Shown here one piece after another: positions 8,668 to 15,929 of a DNA stretch of 64,000 bases (position 1 is the first letter of the stretch; each line of letters starts with the position of its first letter). Made by a program: the position numbers and the translations under genes. The notes beneath the pieces are model-generated. The model saw nothing but the letters and a program-made list of their open reading frames with translations. It was not told the DNA's origin and did not search any database. Source of the DNA: Desertivirga brevis. Its GTDB lineage: Bacteria; Bacteroidota; Bacteroidia; Sphingobacteriales; Sphingobacteriaceae. The stretch is from positions 186,001-250,000 of the forward strand of contig NZ_JAFEWF010000002.1 in assembly GCF_017355835.1 (NCBI RefSeq), read 5' to 3'.

Positions 8668-10221
8668 TTGAAACGGTTTATTCTAATATTTCTTTTGGCT
8701 AGCATTTTTCTTGCTTGTAAATCTGTTCAGGATTATAATGAGCAGTTTTATGAGGAGCGCTCGCCGAAGCAGATGCGATCTGAAGTTGATTTTGTCCATA
8801 GTAAGCTTACAAAGTATCATCCACAGCTTTATCGATTTATCAGTAAGGAGGCGCTCGACTATAAATTTGATAGTGTGAAGGCCAGTATTGAGAATCCTTT
8901 ACCTGCTAATCAGTTTTATTTAAAATTAAGCCCGCTTGTCGCTGCTGTCCGGCAGGGGCATGCTACCTTGTCTATTCCTTATGTAGTAGAAAAAAAAGAG
9001 GAAGAAAGTATAAAGCAGCTTGGCTACCGGCCCTGGTTCCCATTCAAAGCGGATTTTATTAACGAGCGTTTTTTTATTTTAAAAGACAGCAGAAAAATTG
9101 CTAAAGTAAAACCAGGGACAGAAATTGTGAGTATTAATGGGGTTAGTCCGAAGGAGATCTTCAGGAGATACCTTAATGGCGTTTCAAGGGATGGTTATAA
9201 CGAGACTTTCCTTCCCAAAAAATTCACTTCTATTTTATACTATTACCTTAAGGAGCAGAATCAGGACCGGCCGATTAAATATAAGTTTAGCTTTAAGGAT
9301 TCCGTATGGAATTATAGTTTGGACAAAGAGGGGCGGAGCTTAGATGTAGTAATACCGAAGTCTAAAACCGATACTATAGCTAAAAAGAAGAGCAGCATTA
9401 GCAAGGCTAAAGAGAATAAAGACCAAAACGTATTGACCTCACGCTCTAAAGCAAAGACCCTTAGGTTTTATAAAGGTGATAGTAGTGTTGCCGTGATGAG
9501 GGTTAGCAATTTTCGTAAAGATGCCTATCGGTCATTCTACAAAAAGAGTTTTGAGTTAATTAGCAGGGCTAAGACGAAGACGTTAGTTATTGATCTACGG
9601 GATAACCCAGGAGGCTACGCTAAGGATGCGGCTGACCTATACTCATACCTGATAGACAGTAGCGTTAGATTTAATAGGAGCCTGGAGCTGACATCAAGAG
9701 CGAGTTTGCTAAATAACTATAGGTTTATGAGCAAAGTTAAGCCGCCTTTTGCTAAACCATTTGTTTCGGCAATGGCAACGGTCGCAGCCATTCCACCTAC
9801 TCTGACTATGAAAAAAGAAGGGGAAAGCGTTTACTCTTATTCAGAGAGCTCCTCTAAAAACCTCCGGCTCAAGTCAAAACATTTTGCAGGAAAAGTTTAC
9901 GTGTTGATAAATGGAGGAACATTCTCTGCTGCAAGTCTTCTTTCTGCTAATTTAAAGGGAAGTGGAAGAGCTGTTTTTGTAGGCACAGAAACAGGCGGAG
10001 CGCAGAACGGTTGCGTGGCTGGTTTTTTACCTGTGTATACTCTGCCTTATTCAAAACTTAGTCTTCGTTTTGGTCTGGCTGCTGTTGAGCCGTATTATGC
10101 TACGGGGAAAGAAGGTAGGGGGATATTTCCGGATATTGAGGTTTTGCCAACTCTTCAGGACCGCTTGAAAGGAGTGGACCCAGAATTGAGCAGGGTTGTG
10201 GAGGAGGTTAGGGGGAAGTAG
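8668..10221 (+). CDS. S41-family (C-terminal processing peptidase-like) lipoprotein
   Basis: An envelope serine protease of the S41 family. The TTG at 8668 gives a textbook lipoprotein signal (LKRFILIFLL, lipobox FLAC); the ATG at 8626 is an alternative that adds 14 residues, while a GTG at 8593 lies inside the preceding terminator and is unlikely. With the TTG start it is 517 aa. A PDZ-like segment sits mid-protein (KVKPGTEIVSINGVSPKEIF). The S41 core has VIDLRDNPGGYAKDAADLYSYL and the nucleophile region NGGTFSAASLLSANLKGSG, with Ser in the expected place. A Lys/Ser-rich, low-complexity insert of about 40 residues separates PDZ and protease parts. Substrate is unknown. It is transcribed alone. 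Confidence 0.88.
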   Translation: MKRFILIFLLASIFLACKSVQDYNEQFYEERSPKQMRSEVDFVHSKLTKYHPQLYRFISKEALDYKFDSVKASIENPLPANQFYLKLSPLVAAVRQGHATLSIPYVVEKKEEESIKQLGYRPWFPFKADFINERFFILKDSRKIAKVKPGTEIVSINGVSPKEIFRRYLNGVSRDGYNETFLPKKFTSILYYYLKEQNQDRPIKYKFSFKDSVWNYSLDKEGRSLDVVIPKSKTDTIAKKKSSISKAKENKDQNVLTSRSKAKTLRFYKGDSSVAVMRVSNFRKDAYRSFYKKSFELISRAKTKTLVIDLRDNPGGYAKDAADLYSYLIDSSVRFNRSLELTSRASLLNNYRFMSKVKPPFAKPFVSAMATVAAIPPTLTMKKEGESVYSYSESSSKNLRLKSKHFAGKVYVLINGGTFSAASLLSANLKGSGRAVFVGTETGGAQNGCVAGFLPVYTLPYSKLSLRFGLAAVEPYYATGKEGRGIFPDIEVLPTLQDRLKGVDPELSRVVEEVRGK

Positions 10222-10456
10222 GGATTTAATAATTGCTCTTCACATTGAAAACCTTCTGCGAAAGTTTTGACAAATTACTATGTTAGATTTACGGGTAGGG
10301 ATATAACAGATCAAACAACCGGCAATAATGAAATTCAAGCAGATACAATCATGCCCTTTAAGGCCTTGTCTTTGACGTTCACGAACTTATTTTTTATTCT
10401 TTCCCCTGAAAGATAATTTACTAGTATTGGAGCTTTCAAGACAAAGAAAGAACATT

Positions 10457-11059
10457 ATGCAGTTTGACCGTCTCTTACAACAAATGTCGTTCATCCACGA
10501 GATTGATAAGATTAAGTATATTTTCAGGAAGACAAGATTATTTAATAGCGAGCGGCATGAGAATGATGCTGAGCATAGCTGGCACTTGGCAATGATGGCT
10601 CTCGTGTTAGCGGAGTACTCGAATGAGGAAGTGGATATGTTAAAGGTGCTGAAGATGCTGTTGTTGCATGATATTGTAGAAATTGATGCAGGAGACGTAT
10701 TTTTCTTTGATTCTTTAGTGCGACAAGACAACGCTGCTGCAGAGGAAAAAGCAGCCGAAAGGATCTTCGGGCTGCTTCCGGAAGACCAAGCCCTAGAATT
10801 CATAACTATATGGAGAGAGTTCGAGGCAGCAGAAACCCCGGAAGCTCTGTTTGCGCGAGCTGTAGATAACCTTGAGCCAATACTCCAGAATATTTCTAAT
10901 GGCGGAGGAACCTGGAAAGAGTTCAATGTTGATTATCAAACTGTGCTTGAGAAGAAGGGTATTATCGGAAAGGGTTCAGAGAAAGTTTGGGAGTTTACTA
11001 AGAAGCTCCTTTTTGAGAGTAGGGAGAATGGGATATTAGATGATAAAGGGATAGGTTAG
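10457..11059 (+). CDS. HD-domain phosphohydrolase, HDDC2/YfbR-like
   Basis: A 200-aa cytoplasmic protein from the ATG at 10457; an in-frame start at 10427 adds ten unconserved residues. Metal ligands of the HD superfamily are in place: His34 and His40 in RHENDAEHSWH, the HD pair His71-Asp72 followed by Glu75 and Asp77 (HDIVEIDAGD), and a later Asp in RAVDNLEP. This pattern matches the HDDC2/YfbR group, which includes 5'-deoxynucleotidases acting on dNMPs. Substrate is inferred from family only. No operon partner is seen. The 235-bp gap upstream (10222-10456) shows no clear gene or hairpin. Confidence 0.85.
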   Translation: MQFDRLLQQMSFIHEIDKIKYIFRKTRLFNSERHENDAEHSWHLAMMALVLAEYSNEEVDMLKVLKMLLLHDIVEIDAGDVFFFDSLVRQDNAAAEEKAAERIFGLLPEDQALEFITIWREFEAAETPEALFARAVDNLEPILQNISNGGGTWKEFNVDYQTVLEKKGIIGKGSEKVWEFTKKLLFESRENGILDDKGIG

Positions 11060-11172
11060 CTTCTACTAATTTGAATATTAATGTTCCTTTTTATTTAGTG
11101 CCTGCGAAAAGTATAATGGAAAATTGAGCTTCTAAAAACAATTCGTAATTTAGTACTGAAATAATCTAAACT

Positions 11173-12228
11173 ATGAGATCTGTACTATTTTACCTAAGCT
11201 TTATTCTATGTATCGCATTTGTCTCCTGTGAAAGAGAAGAAATCCAAACAGAAGAAATAACATCAGGGGAAGCTCCATTAACTGATGATTCTATTGCAGT
11301 TAAAAATCTGACATTAGAGAAAAATAATGCTCCTCGGCGAGGAGAGTTTCATTTGCTCGGCTACGGCTATGACGTAACGGGAGAATATAGCGATTCTTCC
11401 GCTGTCCGAGGATCTGTTGTGGATATAGCGAAATTACAGAGACTACAACCTACAAGGGTAGTGGTAGGGAAGCATACTTCTACTGAAACTAATATAATGA
11501 CGACAAACAATGCCGAGGAGCTCGCCAGGCAAATTTCGATGGATGTGATGGATCTTAGATTTTTCAATATGAATGAGCAGGAGCGTAAAAAGTACTTTAA
11601 GGGTGAAATTAATACTTACTTTTCCGATAATAATCCTTTCAAGAGCAAATATATTTATGGTAGATCCTGCGAAAAAAGGACGATAGGATTTTTATCATTT
11701 AATTATGGTTCCCTAGATTCTATCCTGACACCAAGCTTTGGATCCGATATTCAGACAAAGACCCCCTCAGAGATAATTAGGAAGTATGGAACACACGTAT
11801 TAACGCGGATAAATATAGGCTCTAAGTTCACAGTAATGTACCAGTCAGAAACAACCAATCCTGATTGGGAAAAAGCCGCCCAACAGGGATTTACAATTGC
11901 TCTTGCTAAGACGTTTGGTTCTTTTTCAGGCTATCTTGATTATTCAAACAGCAAATCGGCGCCTGGAAATTATGCTCAAAAAATAAGTTTTAAGGCCAGT
12001 GGGGGTGACCCATCCTTAATTAAGGTAACTGTTGATCCTGTAACTAAAGTCACTACTGTTGACCATCGAGAATGGATTAAATTGTTCAAAAACGAACAGG
12101 CGGAGCTGGTAAACATTCAGAACGTCCAGCCGATTTATGAATTTGTTTCTGATCCCGTTAAACAGAAAGAAGTTAAATCCTACTTCGACGAATATCTTTC
12201 GGCAAATGCTGCGATCCTAGTGAGATAA
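11173..12228 (+). CDS. MACPF-domain lipoprotein (possible antibacterial pore-forming protein)
   Basis: A 351-aa lipoprotein (lipobox FVSC, Cys19) with a membrane-attack-complex/perforin domain. The signature is YGTHVLTRINIGSKF, with Tyr205-Gly206-Thr207-His208; the usual GG pair is GS here. The part ending in QPIYEFVSDPVKQKEV resembles Bacteroidota MACPF proteins, some of which (the BSAP group of gut Bacteroides) kill related strains by pore formation. The protein stops soon after that segment, so it lacks the longer C-terminal receptor-binding region seen in many members. It lies just outside the left end of the genomic island. Function as a toxin is inference; some bacterial MACPF proteins have no known lytic activity. 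Confidence 0.88.
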   Translation: MRSVLFYLSFILCIAFVSCEREEIQTEEITSGEAPLTDDSIAVKNLTLEKNNAPRRGEFHLLGYGYDVTGEYSDSSAVRGSVVDIAKLQRLQPTRVVVGKHTSTETNIMTTNNAEELARQISMDVMDLRFFNMNEQERKKYFKGEINTYFSDNNPFKSKYIYGRSCEKRTIGFLSFNYGSLDSILTPSFGSDIQTKTPSEIIRKYGTHVLTRINIGSKFTVMYQSETTNPDWEKAAQQGFTIALAKTFGSFSGYLDYSNSKSAPGNYAQKISFKASGGDPSLIKVTVDPVTKVTTVDHREWIKLFKNEQAELVNIQNVQPIYEFVSDPVKQKEVKSYFDEYLSANAAILVR

Positions 12229-12339
12229 AGAATGTTTTAGCAGTCATCTTATCTCTAACAGTTTTAGTCCCAGCACTCCCGGATGCTGTATCATTTATAG
12301 TTCTTCCCGGCAATTTTTGAGGGAAATAACTCACGGCAT

Positions 12340-12411
12340 AAAAAAGCACTAAATTATAGGTTTAAGGGCTTTTAGTACATTTTGGTATCAAATAAAAAGT
12401 GGGGATGGCCG
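12340..12411. repeat. Putative attL: degenerate copy of tRNA-Pro 3' end plus terminator tail
   Basis: This segment aligns with 26116-26185 at roughly four-fifths identity by eye, with three gap positions. The last ten bases, GGGATGGCCG (12402-12411), are identical to the tRNA-Pro 3' end at 26176-26185. The part before them matches the terminator tail of that tRNA (for example TTTAAGGGCT and CATTTTGGTATCAAA-like segments). This is what is expected if an element inserted at the tRNA 3' end and displaced the original downstream sequence. Confidence 0.72.
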
Positions 12412-12471
12412 CCCTTAGTTTTTAGCTTTTAATGCCTTAATCTACAATGTTTTATCCAATTCTTCTTTTCA

Positions 12472-12492
12472 AGGTCACCGAATAGGTCACCT
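12472..12492. promoter_or_regulatory. Left-end arm-type site (double AGGTCACC)
   Basis: AGGTCACC-GAAT-AGGTCACCT is identical to 26053-26073 near the other end of the island and in the same orientation. It lies 60 nt inside the left core. Joined in a circular form, such motifs would flank the attachment core on both sides, as arm sites of tyrosine recombinases do. Confidence 0.6.
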
Positions 12493-12662
12493 TTTGTTTT
12501 TTGCCTTTTAGTTTAATTTTAAAAAGACTTGCTTAAACTGAAGATGATCTCAATGAACGAGTTCATGCAAAGATAGGATGTTGGGTTCGAAGGACGAAAA
12601 AATGATTAAAATCTATGGTCTTCAGCTTATAATTGAAAAGTTTTTAGGCTTTCAGCTAATGC

Positions 12663-13118
12663 TTAATCACTAGCCCACGTTGGAAGGAAGTTAAAGAAAA
12701 GATTTATTAAGTAGATTAATGCAAGGCAAAAGAAGGCCAAGCCGACATACCTATCAGAAGCTGAGGGACGTTTAGGTTCACAAAAGGTACATTTATCTCG
12801 AAACCCTATTAAGGTAATTCTTGCTCCAGCACTAGTATGCGTAAATAGGGAGTCTGAAACTTCTAGAGATGTACGACAATCTTCAAAACTTACCTCTAAA
12901 GTTTTTTTTGATACTCTGGTACCTGAATAATACTTGCGTTTTACAAGTACCTGTGTTTTCTTGCCATTATTAAAGCATTCAGCATTCCTATTGTATTTTG
13001 AAGTAAAATAGACACCAAAAAAAGTTAGGATTATGAGGGCCATAAGGTTCTCCTTTTTTTTCCTGATACAACTACTTAGTATACTATAAAAGATTGATTG
13101 AGCAGATGGATTCATCAT
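12663..13118 (-). CDS. Small two-transmembrane protein of unknown function
   Basis: I do not recognise this 151-aa protein. The start at 13118 (or the next Met at 13115) lies 10 nt after the stop of the HNH gene; a longer frame to 13196 would overlap that gene's 3' end. There is a lysine stretch (RKKKEN), a first membrane segment (LMALIILTFFGVYF), a polar beta-rich middle with four Cys, two of them in CTFC, and a second membrane segment near the C-terminus (LAFFCLALIYLINLFF). The topology resembles DUF3592-like membrane proteins but I cannot confirm that. As the last gene of the cluster it could be a membrane effector or simply a passenger. Confidence 0.6.
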   Translation of the reverse strand: MMNPSAQSIFYSILSSCIRKKKENLMALIILTFFGVYFTSKYNRNAECFNNGKKTQVLVKRKYYSGTRVSKKTLEVSFEDCRTSLEVSDSLFTHTSAGARITLIGFRDKCTFCEPKRPSASDRYVGLAFFCLALIYLINLFFNFLPTWASD

Positions 13119-13128
13119 ATAGTAGAGC

Positions 13129-14076
13129 TTACCTTTTGAATATGTTTTTGCGATGCCAGTCCAAATTCTCCAGTGAAGGGTAGTATCTCGTTCCAAACGG
13201 CAAGCGCATCTTCCGGCCTTCCAACTGCTTCAAGCTATAGGGGTGATGATCGTTCTCGGCAACATGGGAAGAAACGATAATTCGGTAAGTAGTATCAATG
13301 GAAACAAAGCCACGATCAAAAGCACGATGCAGGTTTGGACAGAGCGCAATGCCGTTATTCACCTTATCATCATGACTGATGCTAAAGGGCACGATATGGC
13401 AGGCATCAATAAAGTTATGACCGAAGGTAGATTCAAGTCGCATTCCGGTGAAGCTGCAAGTTGAGTCATATACTTTTGGTACCAGCTTTTTAAACAGGCC
13501 GCCTCTTACAAAGACATCTTCTTCTGTTTCTATTTGAATGGTTCGATACTCGGCTTCCGGTTCGTTTAACAGGAAGCTTTCCAGGTCATGGATGTAGCCT
13601 TGCCCCTTCTGCTTGCTTTGGATGTAATGCTGCTTAGTGTCGGGGAAATAAGTATCTAACAGAACAGACTTTATGATATTCCGGGACACCGGATCAGTTA
13701 GAAGAAGATAGAGTGTCTCTGAGAAGTATGCATATTCCAATACTTCCGACAGTCGCGTTACACTCTTAATATGAGCATTGATCTGACAACCCAGCTTCGC
13801 CTGAAGAAACCAGATTTGCTGGCCCTCTACCTTATCGCTTTGCAGGTAGTAGAAGGGCTGGGTAAAATCAGGCTGATGCATCGTGTTTACCAGCAACCTC
13901 CAGTTTTCCTGAAATATCGCAACCAGATCTGTGGTTACATAAACCCTGTTTTCTGTTACCAGTCCTTTTTCAATTAGCTCAATGATGGAAATGAGGAGAA
14001 CAGGTTTATGAGGAGCCTTTCCGTAGGCGGTATTTGCACGGTTGAGACGGTTGAGTTTGGTGAGAAATGGATTCAA
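13129..14076 (-). CDS. HNH endonuclease with N-terminal sulfur-binding-like domain
   Basis: A 315-aa predicted restriction endonuclease. The C-terminal half has an HNH module: CSFTGMRL, then DACHIVPFSISHDD, then NNGIALCPNLHRAFDRGFVSID, giving the conserved His, Asn and His of the betabeta-alpha-Me fold. The N-terminal half has APHKPVLLISIIELI (residues 21-35), a motif like that in the DNA-sulfur-binding domain of ScoMcrA-type type IV enzymes, which cut modified DNA. The family match to COG3440-like restriction enzymes is from memory, and the sulfur-binding assignment is tentative. No methyltransferase is nearby, consistent with modification-dependent cutting or a multi-gene defence system. 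It follows the OLD-type gene by 76 nt. Confidence 0.82.
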   Translation of the reverse strand: MNPFLTKLNRLNRANTAYGKAPHKPVLLISIIELIEKGLVTENRVYVTTDLVAIFQENWRLLVNTMHQPDFTQPFYYLQSDKVEGQQIWFLQAKLGCQINAHIKSVTRLSEVLEYAYFSETLYLLLTDPVSRNIIKSVLLDTYFPDTKQHYIQSKQKGQGYIHDLESFLLNEPEAEYRTIQIETEEDVFVRGGLFKKLVPKVYDSTCSFTGMRLESTFGHNFIDACHIVPFSISHDDKVNNGIALCPNLHRAFDRGFVSIDTTYRIIVSSHVAENDHHPYSLKQLEGRKMRLPFGTRYYPSLENLDWHRKNIFKR

Positions 14077-14152
14077 AGTTTTAGTGGTGTTCTTCCAGTT
14101 TGCTATGACTGTTGATAAGCGTTCGAGCTATAATCTCAAGCAAGTAGAAAAT

Positions 14153-15895
14153 TTAAGCATATTTTATATTTCTTCGATTTTCTATCGTCGTGATTAATTC
14201 GACAACTTCAGGCGATATTTCTGCTAGTTTCATCTCCCTCGCGATTGCAAAGCGGCTTACAGATACTTTATGATTCTCGGCCAGCCACATACTCAACCTA
14301 CTCAAAATTTCTTTCCCAGAAGCCCTAGACCATTTATCGCTCCCCCAGATGCCGTTCACATAGAGTCTAGCCTCTTGATACGCACTTTTTAATGCCTTTT
14401 TGCTGTCCTTGTGACTTATTTCAGTCGCAAAGTTGTCAATTACGTCGTCCTTCAATTGTTCGCAGATCACGTCTATTGCAGTGGAAATGCTAGATTCATC
14501 CAACTCAATATTTTTCTTTCGAGCTCTACAGAGTCGAACAATAGCACTAGGTACCAGTAGGTAGTTCTCAATTTCCTTCTTTTTCCAGATGTGAAGATTG
14601 ATTCCTTGAACCTCTGCTTCTCTTATCCTTTCTTCTTGTTCTTCAATAGTGTGATAGTCAGAGTCGAAAATGCAGTAGGTGCTAATATTTGTTTGATTGT
14701 CCTTAAACACCTTGTGAGAGCCTATGACCCTTTGCCAGCCTCCCCATCCTTGAACAAAGGTTTTCGGCAATATATCAAATTGCTCGAACGTGTCTGGAAA
14801 AATCTTAGACTGCAAAATAGAAAGCATTTTTACATCATCTCTTTCTCCCTCGACAATTAGGAACTTATTATAAGAAAAAAGCCGCGCTATTTCTAAATTG
14901 TGTACGCTGCCTATTTGATCTATAATCTTTTGTACTATCGGTGCTTTATTAGCATAGTCCTGCTTTCGCTTGCTATTACTTATAGGTAAGATATTTTCCG
15001 CTTCTACTTCGGACATAATTTCCACTGAATGTGTGGCGACAATAACTTGTTTAAAATGGCTTTTAACTAGTTTAATTAGTCGTCGCTGTAAGTCTGCGTG
15101 CATATACACATCAGGTTCATCAAGTATCACAGTAGAATCGCTAGGACACCGAGATAGAAACCACATAGTCTGTAACCACATTTGTAATCCTTGTCCCATC
15201 CAACCAATTTCTGCCTCAAATTGATTGTCCCTCACAAATAGCAGTAAATCGCCTTGTGTTCTAGCGCTCGTGATACTACTGTCAATACTCAGTCCAGGCC
15301 AAGTCTTCTCAGATAGATCCTTAAATCTTTGAAATGCTTTAGGGTAGTAATTCAATTGGTTCCTGAAATGTCGTGAACTCAAATTGGTCGCTAGATTTCT
15401 TTGCACCGTTTCTTCTCGTATTACAGACTCATGCTTTAATAAAGGAGTAATTTGAGGTAGAATATTTATTTCTTGTAGCCCAACATGAGATGCAAACTTT
15501 TTAGATTCTATAGGCTTCCCATCAGCAGCTGTCAAAGTTGCGAATAGCTCTGCTCCATCTCCGACAAAAATCTGAACTTTTAGCCCGTCATCAAACTCTG
15601 CGAATATTTTCGCTGGAGGATCACCATACATATGAAATATGTTTTGTGACGAAATATCTAGATTTTTGATAGACGGTTGAATCCCTAATACGTCATCATC
15701 AAATCCAAGCCATTCTGGACTCTTTAAATAGTGAGTGCTACGCGCTTTGTTTACAACTAAGGACAATATCCGCAAGGCCTCAATAATAGTGGATTTGCCC
15801 GCATTATTCTTTCCCACTATTATACTAAGCTCTCTGAAGGTGATTTCCGTCTTATGAAAGCACCTAAAGTTTTCAAGAGTAAATTTTTTTAGCAT
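14153..15895 (-). CDS. OLD-family ATP-dependent nuclease (AAA ATPase plus TOPRIM)
   Basis: A 580-aa protein with an ABC-type ATPase followed by a TOPRIM nuclease domain. Walker A is VGKNNAGKST (27-36). The signature and Walker B region is near VILDEPDVYMHADLQRRL, followed by the H-loop VIVATHSVEIMSEV. TOPRIM residues follow: FLIVEGERDDVKML (acidic Glu) and YCIFDSDYH (Asp-x-Asp). This order is that of OLD nucleases, including GajA of the Gabija defence system and retron-associated OLD proteins. Its start is 34 nt after the stop of the helicase gene, so they are co-transcribed. No UvrD-type GajB follows, so it is not a standard Gabija. Role in phage defence is inference from domain and context. 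Confidence 0.88.
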   Translation of the reverse strand: MLKKFTLENFRCFHKTEITFRELSIIVGKNNAGKSTIIEALRILSLVVNKARSTHYLKSPEWLGFDDDVLGIQPSIKNLDISSQNIFHMYGDPPAKIFAEFDDGLKVQIFVGDGAELFATLTAADGKPIESKKFASHVGLQEINILPQITPLLKHESVIREETVQRNLATNLSSRHFRNQLNYYPKAFQRFKDLSEKTWPGLSIDSSITSARTQGDLLLFVRDNQFEAEIGWMGQGLQMWLQTMWFLSRCPSDSTVILDEPDVYMHADLQRRLIKLVKSHFKQVIVATHSVEIMSEVEAENILPISNSKRKQDYANKAPIVQKIIDQIGSVHNLEIARLFSYNKFLIVEGERDDVKMLSILQSKIFPDTFEQFDILPKTFVQGWGGWQRVIGSHKVFKDNQTNISTYCIFDSDYHTIEEQEERIREAEVQGINLHIWKKKEIENYLLVPSAIVRLCRARKKNIELDESSISTAIDVICEQLKDDVIDNFATEISHKDSKKALKSAYQEARLYVNGIWGSDKWSRASGKEILSRLSMWLAENHKVSVSRFAIAREMKLAEISPEVVELITTIENRRNIKYA

Positions 15896-15929
15896 ATATA
15901 GGCCTTTTTATATAATTCTTGGGTTCATC

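Larger units (their letters stand above)
12229..12662. other. Gene-free stretch holding the left island junction
   Basis: This 434-bp stretch has no convincing gene. It contains the degenerate tRNA-Pro 3'-end copy (12340-12411) and the double AGGTCACC motif (12472-12492), both described separately. The remainder (12493-12662) shows nothing I can assign. Confidence 0.7.

Noticed and set aside
10387..10926. 179-codon minus-strand frame opposite the HD-domain gene
   Set aside because: It is antisense to a well-supported gene and its Ser-rich product has no recognisable domain.
13129..15895. Septu (PtuAB) system from the ATPase plus HNH order
   Set aside because: PtuA lacks a TOPRIM domain, while this ATPase has one, and the HNH protein has an extra N-terminal domain.
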